A stretch of 64,000 bases of DNA from Zygaena filipendulae (GCA_907165275.2 OU015655.1:12784501-12848500), one strand, 5' to 3'. Positions 35,079-45,484 are shown, counted from the first letter of the stretch. A program made the numbers and translations. Notes: generated from the sequence alone by a model not told the origin.

Positions 35079-35205
35079 TTGTCACGTGGGCACGCAAAAC
35101 TAGACTTAGATTGGACGATTTTATGTGACCACGTGACATGAGGATTCGTTCCTTGGTTTTCTATGCGTTTGCGATTGTAGAATGTCAACTTTGCTAGGGG
35201 GGCAG
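35079..35205. mobile_element. MITE fragment, CTTAGCCAAGTTG family
   Basis: The right end retains TTGGTTTTCTATGCGTTTGC and GTCAACTTTGCTAGGGGGGC. The inner block GTGACCACGTGACATGAGG matches the 20090 copy. Confidence 0.6.
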
Positions 35206-35278
35206 TAGTGGAAGGCCTCTGGCTGCGATGCTATTGGTGATTATTGGATAAAACCACCACATTACGAGATCAACAATG

Positions 35279-35300
35279 TAATTTGCATTAATGCAAATTA
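35279..35300. promoter_or_regulatory. Back-to-back POU octamers in a 22-bp perfect palindrome
   Basis: The palindrome contains ATTTGCAT and its complement ATGCAAAT separated by TA (ATTTGCATTAATGCAAAT). ATGCAAAT is the classic octamer bound by POU-domain factors. It lies about 2 kb upstream of exon 1a. Function is inferred only from the motif. Confidence 0.5.
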
Positions 35301-35594
35301 TTACATAGGCACTATGTGCAAAATAATAATAATTGCACATCATTTGGACATGTAAATTATATCTAATGGCCGACTGCTGAATATAATCTTATTGTCCACA
35401 AAATGTCATTATTATCATTGTTGTGATCTTGTGGCGGTTTGGTATAATTATGATTATTATTATCAAGAGGTCATTTAAAATTTTTGCTACTTATACGGTA
35501 TTATACCTATCTACCTACCTCAGTTGTTTGAGTACCTAGTTGAATATTCGTTGATATTCACTGCACGTTAATTTATATTCTCACCGAATTCATG

Positions 35595-35800
35595 AATTAT
35601 AGCCGTGCCCCGCGGTTTCACCCGCGTGAGTTTCGGAATTCCCGCAGAAACTATTTTTTTTTTTTTCAAAATAAAAGTAGCCTAAGTTACTCCTTATAAC
35701 AACAGAACTGCCAGTGAAAGTCCCGTTAAAATCGGTCCAGCCATTTCAGAGGTTAGCCGGAACTAACAGATAGACAGACCGACAAAAATAAAAATAAAAA
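35595..35800 (+). repeat. CCCGCGG-head SINE, CCTAAGTTACTCC subfamily
   Basis: GTGCCCCGCGGTTTCACCCG, AAAGTAGCCTAAGTTACTCC and AATCGGTCCAGCCATTTCAG match the copy at 11553. Confidence 0.8.
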
Positions 35801-35804
35801 AAAT

Positions 35805-36580
35805 CTTATGTAGGTACCTATCTAGTTAGTACCGTATATACTTTCATATGAATTTAGTGAAAAGCTGTTAAGTTGGTATTACCAACAGACACTTCAATTT
35901 TATTTATATGTATGTATGTAGGTATGTAGTAGATGATCAGCATCAAAAATAGCTCACAGGTGCCCACAGCCCCCACATAGGTATACCTACCTACATACCT
36001 ACATAACATTCAAAGTGACCATACTCATCTACGCAACAAAAGTTTTTCTAATGTTGTCAAACGTTAGTAGCAAACTGAAAGTTGACGTCATATCTAAATA
36101 ACGTCATATAAAACATATTCGCCAGTGTGATGTTGTGCATTTTATGCTATTGGGTTCTTTTCGAAATGTAGCACTAATAAAGGACATTGCCAATCTTTGT
36201 ATGAAGAGTGGTTAAATTGCTTCCCAGGATGTAGACATAGTATATTATATTCCTAAGTAGGTAGGCAGTAGTAGTCTGTAAAATAAAGCGATTCTTTAAA
36301 ATAAAGCGATGCTAGGATTCGTGAAAAAAATAAGTTTTTGTTGAGATTTATTAGAAAACAATAAACTTGCATGGAAGGTGGACCAAGTGCTGCCCAGGAT
36401 GTAGACAATAGAAGGTGCGCAAAATAAAAATTACCTAATGAAATTTTCTAACGCCCTGTAGAGTTAGGGCGAGTAAAGAGCTTGGATGAGATCTGATAAC
36501 TTTTTGACGGTGCGAGTCATAATAAAACTATGGTCTTGTACTGGCAACATTTTACATGAAAATGTTTTTGTATAGGTAGG
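35805..36580. other. Unassigned DNA
   Basis: A fragment GAAAAGCTGTTAAGTTGG..ACAGACACTTCAATTTTATT (35860-35905) is shared with the retroelement remnant near 10165. AAGTAGGTAGGC-type runs occur. I see no gene. Confidence 0.5.
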
Positions 36581-36584
36581 TATA

Positions 36585-36675
36585 TGTTCAACAATTTACA
36601 ATGTAATAAGGTAAACACATAATTAAAAAACGTTCTAAAACTCTCAATAAAGCGTTTTGTATCAATGTGGGTTAA
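36585..36675. mobile_element. AAGCAATA-TIR MITE fragment
   Basis: TTTACAATGTAATAAGGTAA, ACACATAATTAAAAAACGTT and CTCTCAATAAAGCGTTTTG match the middle of the family. Both termini are missing. Confidence 0.7.
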
Positions 36676-36689
36676 CATGTTGTCGTCCG

Positions 36690-37282
36690 GCCGTACATAG
36701 GTTACTTCTAATTTTGGTGCAGTAGTGACACCTAGTGACAAATTACGTTAACTACCTACCAAACAAATTCAAGGGTGTAGTAAATAAATAATAGTATGAA
36801 GCAAAATCTAATAAATAGTTGAATCGTTGAATCATAATTTTTTTTGACATAGGTAATTCAAACATAAAACTCATTTCAAAAGAAGGTAGAAATAATTTGT
36901 GTGGAAAACATGTGACTTGCAATACCTAGCGCCACCTATGAAATTCATTAAACACTGGCGTGTACTTTAAGAATGTAGCTTGTTGCATGTTATAACTATA
37001 TTACGTAGATGGCGCTGTGTTTGACGACCGCAGACTGTTTTTCCTCGATCATGCGACCAGCGAACGCTAAACAAAACAGCTTAACGTAGGTCATAGTTGC
37101 TCCGACACTTCTCGTTTTATCGTCATTTACGATTGTGAAAAAATAGTATTAACACCACTAATCATTTCCAAATACAATGTTGTATTGACTACCATGCTTA
37201 TTGATTGTTAAATAACATAAAAAATTACACTGAAGTGAAATAACATCGTAAAAATTGGAAGTTTTGATTAGATACAGTGCCG
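36690..37282 (+). promoter_or_regulatory. Likely promoter and 5' UTR upstream of exon 1a
   Basis: No repeat family is visible here, unlike the flanks, and it ends at a plausible start codon and donor. Two very short upstream frames lie in the presumed leader: ATG-3 codons-stop at 37177-37188 and ATG-5 codons-stop at 37194-37211. They could lower translation of the main frame. The transcription start is not identifiable; no clear TATA box stands out. Confidence 0.4.
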
Positions 37283-37289
37283 ATGCAAG
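37283..37289 (+). CDS. Candidate first coding exon (1a) of an unrecognised host gene
   Basis: The sequence is GCCG-ATGCAAG followed immediately by GTGAGT, a near-consensus donor. The exon contributes ATG CAA G and ends in phase 1. Exon 2 (41913) begins with AC before its open frame, so the junction codon is GAC and the protein starts MQDNAAERSDMSGV. The phase match and donor quality support the model, but seven coding bases are weak evidence alone. Intron 1 would be 4.6 kb and includes a complete Tc1-like transposon on the other strand. The start could instead be the internal ATG in exon 2 (AERSDMSG). Confidence 0.5.
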
Positions 37290-38107
37290 GTGAGTTTCAA
37301 TTTTGAGAACTTGTTATTATTATCTTTATCATAAATGTAGTTGGTAAACAATGTGCTATAAACTTATTTTTATGTTCGTAAACTGATATAATCATGTTAA
37401 AGCAGTGTCATTGGTAAATAGTGTTGGTATTTGTTGTATGATGCATTTTTGTTCGTGCATTATCAACCGCTGAATGCAGTGGCTGGGTTGAACGACCTCG
37501 CTTGGTATCACCGCGGCGCGGCGGGCCGTCGCTGCCGCGGTGCATTCAAGTTTAGGGGAACCCGTTGCCATGGCTACATGTTTCCTCTAATCCTGAAGAT
37601 TTGTCACCGCAATGTGTCTTGAGTTACCACTGCAGCTTTGAAAAAAATTTTAAGTTCTAAATTCAATTTAGGTACCTACCTACCTACTTAAACTTCAAGG
37701 GCAAGGTCACGCAAATTCAAAAGAAAAACACTTGTGTTGGGTTTGGAATTCCGGTGAATCAATCGGACGCCTTTGTTTAGAATTTACGGTCATTAATAGG
37801 TACCTACTTTGTGTTTGTACCTATTTATTTACATGAATATTTACTAATTATAATTCACTTTGTTTTCTATAAACTAAAGAGGACCTACTATAAGAATTAT
37901 TAAGCTCTTAAATATCTTATTAGAATCTAATAAGGATATATTATTATATTCATACATGCACTATAATGTACATATCCATTAGTAGGTATTAAGCATAAGT
38001 ACCTATTTCATTTGTTTGATAATATATTTTATTGTGGCCACATAACACGGGAAATCGGTCGTCAGTTCAATTTCAATCCAATCGAAAACTCGATTTGGTC
38101 AAGAGTA

Positions 38108-38818
38108 GGGTTGCCACCTTTTTTTTGGAAAAAATATAGCATTTTTCCATAGAAAGATGCAAAAATATAGTACTTTTGGGAAATGCGGGGAAAAAAATAG
38201 TATGTACCTATATTTATTTTTTATGATTATGGTTCGGGCAGCATTTTCGACAGTTGGCGTTTTGTTGCCGCGTATCCCTACGTTCTGAAATTCGCCGTGT
38301 TGCGCTGCGAGTGCGTTCCAGACCAATCACAGTTAATATAAAAAGGCTACAGTTGAATTAGGGATACAAATAATAGTATTATTCGTACTACATATATTTA
38401 GTCGCCGACTTAAAAACTTTTTATTGGATAATGAATTTTACTCTATAAGTGAATACTTGAATAGGACATATTAAACTCTATTGACATTTTAATAATATTA
38501 CAAAATTATTTATTTGTATTGTTACAAATTTAATAGATATTTATTATACAAATTTATTATTATTATTCATTTATTTTTCTGTACTGTAACTAGTGTTACA
38601 CTTTTTATTGAATTCATTTATTTAATTTTATTAATTATTATTATTATTATCTGACGATCACCTTTACTCAAATTTTATGTATATTACCTAATCTTTTTTG
38701 TAAAAGTGAAATAAATAAATCTAATCTAATCTAATCTATTATTTTTCTATAATATATACTTAGTACAATTGACTGAAATATAGTACGATACTATATAATA
38801 TAGTACGGGTGGCAACCC
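38108..38818. mobile_element. TIR element with GGGTTGCCACC ends
   Basis: GGGTTGCCACC at 38108 is matched by GGGTGGCAACCC at the right, next to mirrored ATAGTAC-type blocks. The middle (about 38500-38745) ends AAATAAATAAATC then (TAATC)n, the look of a + strand LINE 3' end inserted into it. Similar flanks (TCAAGAGTA and TTGTCAAGACTC) prevent a clear call of the target duplication. Confidence 0.55.
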
Positions 38819-38954
38819 TTGTCAAGACTCAAGAGTACCAATATATTCCAGACCTATGCCAATAATAAATGATTAGGTAAGAGTAAAGGCAATTAACGCC
38901 GAAAAAAATATAGATGCCTTCACATTTAATTTACATATTTATACTAATACTATA

Positions 38955-39092
38955 ATGGGGCATGATGACTAAATTTAAATTTTTAGTCTGTCTTGTAAAA
39001 AAAAAAAAAAATTAGCGCATAAAAAATATTCGGCACGTATTTTTCCTTTTTTACGTAATCAAAAAATAACGGCGAAACATTAAGTTGCCATA
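38955..39092. mobile_element. CRE-MITE fragment, left arm
   Basis: GGGGCATGATGACTAAATTT, TTAGTCTGTCTTGTA and the ATTCGGCACGTATTTTTCC block run up to AACGGCGAAACATTAAGTTG. There the next CRE-MITE begins and the rest of this copy is missing. Confidence 0.75.
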
Positions 39093-39410
39093 GGGATGTT
39101 GACGACTTTTAAAAATCAAAATTCTAATTAGTCCGTCAGTTAGAAAATTAAAAATCATTAGACACGTATTTTTTATTTTTCAAATAAATGAAAATACACA
39201 GCGATAAAGCGCACCAAAGTTTAGGGTGGGGGCTCGTGACGTCACTTACCGCTACAAGCCGCCATACAAACTGCACTGGTTAGTGACGTCACGCGAAATT
39301 TCAACTCAATGTATCGCCGTTATTTTTTGATTACGTAAAAAAAGAAAAAATACGTGTCCAATATTTTTTATTAATCTACAAGACGGAAAAAAAAAATTAG
39401 TCAAAAAGCC
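39093..39410. mobile_element. CRE-MITE copy 7, two perfect TGACGTCA sites
   Basis: GGGATGTTGACGAC forms the left end and GTCAAAAAGCC the right, flanked by TA (39091-39092, 39411-39412). CRE octamers are at 39237-39244 and 39284-39291. It is nearly identical to the 29375 copy. Confidence 0.88.
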
Positions 39411-40125
39411 TATTAGGGAAATAACGTTTTCAATTTCTATTATTTTGTTCACTCTATTATCAGCTGAGAGCTATTGCTTTTGGTTCAATGTGCGTGGTCA
39501 GGAATTAATAGCCTCGCCCATAAAAGCCGTCGTAGCCGTCTTTATCCATCGCATAACACCCATTACAGATAAGAAAAATCTTGTGGCATAGGTGTGTGCC
39601 AAGATGTCGAGTTTGTAGAGTTAGGGTTTATACGTAGAGTTATTTGTTGTTTAATGTTATAAATGTGATACAGTGAGGAGCACAACTTTGCAACTACTTT
39701 GAACTCGGGACAGACCCCGTGGGCTATGATGCGCAAGCGCACCACAAATCAGAGCTTGAGGCGAGCGAAGCGAGGGGCTTGGCTCTACTCGTGATCTCTA
39801 ACTTTTTAACAGTGAAAGCATTGCGAACTCGAGTCTTGGCAACAAATTTTAATCACATGTTATGTTTTTGGTACGATCCTTATTTTCAATTACCGTTTAG
39901 TATACATATACATGTGTATTGTGTATACTTTAGGCTGCTCGTGTCTTGGCATCCCCTTTCTGACTGCACCTGCCTATATACATATATGTACATAGGTACC
40001 TAATTAAATAAATATTAAAAGCAGACCTATCTGCCACCAATAAGTAAGTAGGTAATTATTGAAATATGATAACTTCAACTAATATTACAATATTGTCAAA
40101 GTTAGATACTTTAAAAATGATATTA

Positions 40126-41696
40126 CACTCGAGAGCAATGAATCCGGGTCACTTAAAGAATGTTAAAAATCTCGGAAACTAAAAATGATAGGTTAATGCA
40201 ATAAATTGTATTTAATAGACAATGTAATACTCCTTAAATGAAAGTAAAAAAAATATGAGTCACCATACATTTTATTAACACAAAATTACATAAAGAAAAA
40301 AACTGCTGATCTCTCCTTAAAACAAAAATAGGAAACATGAAATTTTTGAACTTTATTACGATTTTCTTGAATTTTAATACTTCGTATTGCCTCCTCGTGC
40401 TTCCATTACTGCGTTTACGCGGTTTGGCATGCTGTACACCAAGTTCCTTATACGATTTTGGGGAATATTCTCCCATTCCTCTGTGAGAGCAATTTTGAGC
40501 TCACGAAGCGTGATTGGGGGAGGGTTTCGTTGTTTTACGCATCTGCCTAGCTCGTCCCAAGCATGCTCGATCGGGTTGATATCCGGGCTGCGCGCTGGCC
40601 ACTCCATACGAGTAATGTTCATCTCTTGAAGGTAGTCATTCACAATCCTACCTGTATGAGGTCGGGCATTGTCATGCATAAATATAGCATCCTCACCTAA
40701 ATTGACCATAAATGGACCAACGTGATCATTGAGGATTTCTTCCACATATCTTACGCTAGTTAAAGAGCCGTTTTCTATGATCACCAGCTCTGTGCGACTT
40801 TCAGAAGAAATTCCGGCCCACACAAGTACAGACCCACCACCGTAGGCTACTTTTTCTTCGATGCATGCTTGCTTGAATCTTTCCCCTGGTCTTCGATACA
40901 CTCTGTATCTTCCATCGTGCTTGTAGAGCATAAATTTTGATTCGTCGGAGAACATAACTTTTGACCAATCTTCAATACTCCAATTTACGTGGCTCTGGGC
41001 ATATCTTAGTCTTGAAATACGATGCGCACGCTCCAGTTTAGGGCCGTTTGCAGGTCTAAGGGGTTTTAAGTTAGATTCAGCAAGCCGACGTCTTACTGTC
41101 CATGCACTTGGGTTACTTCCTCCGAGGCGTCGAAACTGATTTGTGAGTTCAGTTCCTGTGAGAAAGCGATTTCGAAGCATGGTGTTCACCAAGTATCGGT
41201 CTTCTCATGCTGTGGTACACCTGGTTCTGCCCGTTCCTGGTCTGCGTAGGTTAGAACCAGTTTCTTCGTAACGTCGGAGAACTCTTTGTACTGTTGACAG
41301 CGACACACCGACAGTCCTGGCTGTATCGCGCTGACTCCGGCCGGTTTCCAGCATTGTAAGTATTCTGGTGCATTCTTCAGGCGTAAGCGACATAATTTCA
41401 GCTTGAATAATGAATATAGAGCACTATCAACATGGTTTATGTACCCACATAAATGACAGATTACAAACAAAAGCAAAACCAAATGCTGTAATTTCGTAGT
41501 TCCATCTTCGAAAGTGGCCCTTTTTCAAGTTTGATTTTTTTATGATATAACTTTACAATAACTAAGAAGTTTTAATACCTTCATTTAAGGAGTATCACAT
41601 TGTCTATTAAATACGATTTATTGCATTAACCTAGCATTTTTAGTTTCCGAGATTTTTAGGATTCTTTAAGTGACCCGGATTCATTGCTCTCGAGTG
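40126..41696 (-). mobile_element. Tc1-like DNA transposon, nearly intact
   Basis: It is 1571 bp with TIRs of about 117 bp (40126-40242 and 41580-41696), starting CACTCGAGAGCAATGAATCC and differing at only a few positions. TA flanks both ends (40124-40125, 41697-41698). The single transposase frame is antisense to the candidate host gene and lies in its intron 1. TIR similarity and the almost open frame point to a recent arrival. Confidence 0.94.
40374..41393 (-). pseudogene. Tc1-like transposase with one premature stop
   Basis: The frame has 339 sense-or-stop codons from ATG at 41391-41393 to the terminal stop at 40374-40376, the usual length for Tc1 transposases. A helix-turn-helix region (MSLTPEECTRILTMLETGRS onward) leads into a GRTRCTTA linker. 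One TGA at 41205-41207 (codon 63) interrupts an otherwise continuous frame; CGA to TGA at a CpG is the simplest origin. The catalytic residues look intact: Asp150 in MFSDESKF, Asp241 in MHDNARPH and Glu276 in NPIEHAWD, spaced DD34E. The protein ends ARGGNTKY. A shorter product could start at Met68 (41190-41192) but would lack the DNA-binding domain. Confidence 0.93.
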
Positions 41697-41770
41697 TATG
41701 TACTGCCTACAATAATAATTACATTAGCTGTCGTTTTGTACCTAATACTTATATGCACTTAATAAATTTT

Positions 41771-41875
41771 CACTAGCTGTCCCCTGCGGTTCCGAATTCC
41801 GGAATAAAAAGTAAGCCATATGTCCTGACATTTATGCAAATTTTTGTGAAAGCTTAGCAAACAAGCTCAAATTCT
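41771..41875 (+). repeat. CCCGCGG-head SINE remnant beside a splice acceptor
   Basis: ACTAGCTGTCCCCTGCGGTT, CCGAATTCCGGAATAAAAAG and ATATGTCCTGACA are family blocks. The sequence decays toward 41875 and exon 2 begins only about 40 bp on, so the SINE lies within or next to the branch-point region. Confidence 0.65.
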
Positions 41876-41912
41876 CCTTTAAAGGATTGTAAGGATTCCA
41901 ATTTGTGTGCAG

Positions 41913-42069
41913 ACAACGCGGCCGAACGCTCCGACATGTCGGGCGTGATCCGCTGCACGCGAGACTTCGCCCGGGTGCCTTCGGTGACGCCGACGCTGCC
42001 CCGGAGTCCTGCCGCCGAGGGCTCGCCCGCCTCCGTCGCGTCCAGCGAAGACGACTCCACCGTCAACAG
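41913..42069 (+). CDS. Coding exon 2 of an unrecognised host gene
   Basis: A GC-rich open segment stands out from AT-rich flanks between a TTTGTGTGCAG acceptor and a CAG-GTAACG donor. In the frame that joins exon 1a it encodes NAAERSDMSGVIRC, then TRDFARVPSVTPTLPRSP and AAEGSPASVASSEDDSTVN. The segment is Ser/Pro/Ala-rich with an acidic SSEDD patch, more like a disordered N-terminus than a folded domain. It enters in phase 1 and leaves in phase 2 (last two bases AG). The alternative exon at 52181 also leaves in phase 2. I do not recognise the family; a transcription or RNA-binding regulator is possible but unproven. Confidence 0.7.
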
Positions 42070-43790
42070 GTAACGTCTCTCCGTGCCTCTTTCAGGTACC
42101 TTTTTCTTTCTCATTTTTTATGGACTTTCGCATATGCATTTCCGGCCAGTCAGTTTCAAGTAAAATTAATTAGATCAATATATTTTCTATTGAAATGCTT
42201 CGTTGTACGGTTTGAAATTATATGTAGCAACGGTGCTATACATATGTAGCTTATGCAAGAACTTTCTCGGAGCTCTTGGAGGAAACCGAAGAAATCAGCT
42301 CGAAATGTCATAATATATCTTCTTGAGCACGTAAAAACCGTCACTGTGAAAATTGTTGTTCAATACAGCACCTTATTACACAACTAAATCATTTTTAACA
42401 ATTTTTTATCGACATGAAAATAAGTGACCGAACCGCCATCTTTGATTCCCGCCAAAAAACTCTTCAGGTACCTTGTCACGTTGAAAAGTCCTTGCGCAAC
42501 ATAAATAATAACCCTTTCACTGCCACGTTTTGGTTGAATTAATAAGTTAATGCTACAAAGACAATTGGTCATTACTTCCAGACCACACGCTTTAGGCTCC
42601 TTTCTCCTAGCGTTGGGATTATTAAACGTTACATGTGTTACAACTCTTTTATACGTCGTCGTGACTAGTGACAGTTTAGTTTGGTTTTGCACCGCTGTCT
42701 TTTGACTTGTGACCTCCATCAATTTAATCTAATATGTAGATTATAGAAGGAATATAGTAGCAGATAACAGCAGATAGTTATCTGCTGTTGTAATGATAGC
42801 TGACTAACTGATGATGATAACATAACACAATATAACTGAAGGCAGGGAAAGATATGACCGAGACTATTAGCTGAGCGACACATCTAGAACCAACTAGAAA
42901 CTATTACAATTAATTGCACCAACATAGAAGTTGTACAACATACCAGATATCCGTAGGGAACACGGAGCAGTGCCTGGGACTTGCGACCCAGGTGTAGGTT
43001 TAATGGGTACCCTTTCCAATGCATCAACGCTCACCTCCACTGCCCGTGCTCCCGACTTGAGCAAACCTCTGGAAACAATTAGATGACACTGCACACGTAA
43101 TCACTATAGCCACTCTAGATTGATACGACACTATAACTGCACTAAACCGAACACAAAATAACAATGAACCGTCGCTTACGCATACCCGCATTTTATAAGA
43201 AGTTCTAACAAAGACGGAGTGGAGCGGGGGAACGAACTTACTACAACCGCTATTCGACAGCGGGAAGCAATAGTTATTTTTAGTGAAACTACCCTCTCGC
43301 CGACAAATAGATATAAGTAAGTGGTTTATTAGTAAGGTAATATTACGTTTCTGGCCCCAGGACCACGTTTTTCGTAGATCGTGATATTACGGAGGTAATC
43401 GTACCGTAAGTGGTCTGTGAAAAGGTTAAATATTAATTGATTCCTGAACCTCCTGTATGTTGACATCATACGTCATACGTCATATTTAATGAGCTACAAA
43501 GACTAAGGAAGTGTCCACAAAGAAAAAAAAATGCTTAACTTAGCTTAGCCTACTGTAGAAAATATAATTTCTTATTTTCGGCCGGTCCCAATCAGCACTC
43601 ACCGATTTTGACTAATTAATATCGGGGCAGACTTGATGGTTGATGGTTAAACCACAATAATTTTCACGCAACTACGATTAAAAAAGTACTCTATTAACTT
43701 ACACATACGTATCAATATTGTATACGTTATTCGAGCTACGCTATTTTCAAAATCACTCTGGCCATAGATATTTCAATGCAATACTAGGTA
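42070..43790 (+). other. Intron 2, proximal part, no recognised element
   Basis: It begins at GTAACG. Minus-strand frames of 112 (42384-42722) and 66 residues (42894-43094) have no domain or splice support. A small inverted repeat, CAGCAGATA-G-TTATCTGCTG, lies near 42768. Confidence 0.5.
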
Positions 43791-43802
43791 TTAGCAGCAT
43801 AA

Positions 43803-44068
43803 GGCGCAGGCCACATATAAATGGCGTCGGGCGCGGACATGGCACGGGCGGCTTCCTATTCCATTCAATTTTCATACAAAATGCATGGAAATAAAGCATA
43901 ATTTGACACACGGTAGGTATGTCGTTGCTCAGAAATGGCGCGTCATAACCACGTCCGACCACGTGGCCTAAATTGTGCTTTATTTCCATGCAATTGGTTT
44001 GAAATTTGAATGCAATAGGAAACCGCCCGTGCCATGTCCGCGCCCGACGCCATTGTGTGGTCTGCGCC
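43803..44068. mobile_element. PIF/Harbinger-like MITE with TAA TSD
   Basis: GGCGCAGGCCACA on the left mirrors TGTGGTCTGCGCC on the right, and the inner arms continue with GGCGTCGGGCGCGGACATGG. TAA is duplicated at 43800-43802 and 44069-44071. It is 266 bp, with GC-rich arms and an AT-rich middle and no real ORF. Confidence 0.88.
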
Positions 44069-44282
44069 TAAGGAATGCTCAAGCGTTTTTTCTGCGCTGG
44101 GGTTCGCAAGTGTTTCAAAGATGGCTGAACGTACGCTATTAAAAGTCCGAACAACTTGTAGAACAAAACGGAATATCGATTCGAGAATAACAATAGCGTG
44201 TTTATCATAAGTATAGTCGGCGCCCGATATGATTGAATTTACTTTTAAGTATTTAACTTATGTAGGTATTTACCGTTACTTA

Positions 44283-44763
44283 CCGCCGCACTCCGAGTCG
44301 ACTTACTTGATTACTTAGTTAAGTGCTTATATATTTTTAAAACAAAACTGCCGCAATCAGAGACGTTCAGTGAATTAATGTTAATTGGCATTTAATGAGA
44401 TGTAACTTAATTAGTTAGATGCCATTTAACATTAATTTATTAAACTTGTCTGATTGCGGCAGTTTTGTTTTAAAAGTCTATACTTAACTAAGTAATCATT
44501 AAAGTCGACTCTGACGGCCGCACTCAGAGTCGACTTTAATGATTACTTAGTTAAGTATAGATTTTTAAAACAAAATTGCCGCAATCAGAGACGTTCAGTA
44601 AATTAATCTTAATTGGCATTTAATGAGAGGTAACTTAATTAGTTAAATGCCAATTAACATTAATTTATTAAACTTGTCTGAATGCGGCAGTTTTGTTTTA
44701 AAAATCTATACTTAACTAAGTAATCATTAAAGTCCACTCTGAGTGCGGCGGTGAGTGCAGCCG
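44283..44763. mobile_element. CCGCACTCAGAG foldback MITE, copy B (interrupted)
   Basis: The left end CCGCCGCACTCCGAG begins at 44283. The right arm reaches GACTCTGA at 44514, and its last 9 bp (GTGCAGCCG) lie at 44755-44763. Copy C sits between, inserted into the tip of this element. Confidence 0.85.
44515..44751. mobile_element. CCGCACTCAGAG foldback MITE, copy C
   Basis: A complete 237-bp copy, CGGCCGCACTCAGAG to GAGTGCGGCGG, bounded by TGA at 44512-44514 and 44752-44754, inside copy B. Confidence 0.9.
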
Positions 44764-44890
44764 TCAGTTACTTTTTTAATTGACAGTCTCAAAGCCTATC
44801 TATAGTATTTTTTAACCGCGCATGTAAATTATCCTAGGGTTAAATCTGCTTATCCAAAACACAAAACCACATCACTTCCGCCTAGAGATG

Positions 44891-44957
44891 GGTTTTGGTC
44901 CGGAATTTACGGACATTTTGAGTACCTAAATGTCCGTAAATGCCGGACAGCAAAACC
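44891..44957. repeat. Short foldback, GGTTTTGGTCCGG
   Basis: GGTTTTGGTCCGGAATTTAC and its near complement (GTAAATGCCGGACAGCAAAA) form arms of about 28 bp round TGAGTACCT. Confidence 0.75.
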
Positions 44958-45008
44958 AGTATGTGGATATAATATGAGTGGTGCAGTTTTCAGTGATAGC
45001 ATAAGATA

Positions 45009-45212
45009 ATCCTTACTAATATTATAAATGCGAAAGTGAGTTTGTTTGTTACGCTTTCACGCCTTAACGGCTCAACCGATCATCATGAAATTTTGCATGC
45101 ACGTTGTCAGAAATACAGAGAAGGACATAGGGTACTTTTATCCCGGAATTCTCTCCGGAATTCCGAAATTACCCGCGGGTGAAACCGCGGGGAAGAGCTA
45201 GTAATTTATAAA
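45009..45212 (-). repeat. CCCGCGG-head SINE, full length, minus strand
   Basis: On the minus strand it has the full order ACTAGCTCTTCCCCGCGG, GGTACCCTATGTCC-type body, ACAACGTGCATGCAAAATTT and TTTATAATATTAGTAAGGAT. It is one of the best-preserved copies. Confidence 0.9.
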
Positions 45213-45220
45213 GTAGGTAA

Positions 45221-45395
45221 CTAGCTGTTCCACACAGTTGCACCCGCTTTAATTTCGGAGTTCTCGTGCGGAATCCGGTATAAAAAGTACCTACCCTACC
45301 CTATGTTCTCTGTATTCTTGACAACATGCATGAAAAATTTCATGACGATCGGTTGACTAGTTAAGGCGCAAAAAAAAAACTCACATTCGTGTAAA
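45221..45395 (+). repeat. CCCGCGG-head SINE, + strand
   Basis: AACTAGCTGTTCCACACAG, TTTAATTTCGGAGTTCTCGT and CATGACGATCGGTTGACTAG. It lies tail-out, head to head with the preceding copy. Confidence 0.75.
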
Positions 45396-45415
45396 TACAT
45401 TAAGTATACAATAAA

Positions 45416-45465
45416 ATTTCTTCAATGCGGGTTAACACACTATTGCTTATCTATGTCCAAATTAC
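45416..45465. mobile_element. AAGCAATA-TIR MITE end fragment
   Basis: TTTCTTCAATGCGGGTTAAC, ACACTATTGCTTATCTATGT: only the last 50 bp of the family. Confidence 0.75.
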
Positions 45466-45484
45466 AATAATTTATTTAGTATTT

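Larger units (their letters stand above)
37290..41912 (+). other. Intron 1 of the candidate gene
   Basis: The intron runs from donor GTGAGT to an acceptor ending TTTGTGTGCAG. It contains a GC-rich stretch around 37500-37580 with an X-box-like GTTGCCATGGCTAC (37563-37576), a TIR repeat at 38108, two CRE-MITEs, unassigned DNA at 39415-40120, the Tc1 element at 40126 and a SINE remnant just before the acceptor. No other exon is evident. Confidence 0.5.

Noticed and set aside
37431..37622. 63-codon frame in intron 1 over a GC-rich block
   Set aside because: No splice sites fit it to exon 1a or exon 2 and it has no known domain; it is better seen as intronic, perhaps regulatory.
42384..43094. Minus-strand frames of 112 and 66 codons in the intron after exon 2
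   Set aside because: No domain, promoter or splice evidence, and length is within chance for this region.
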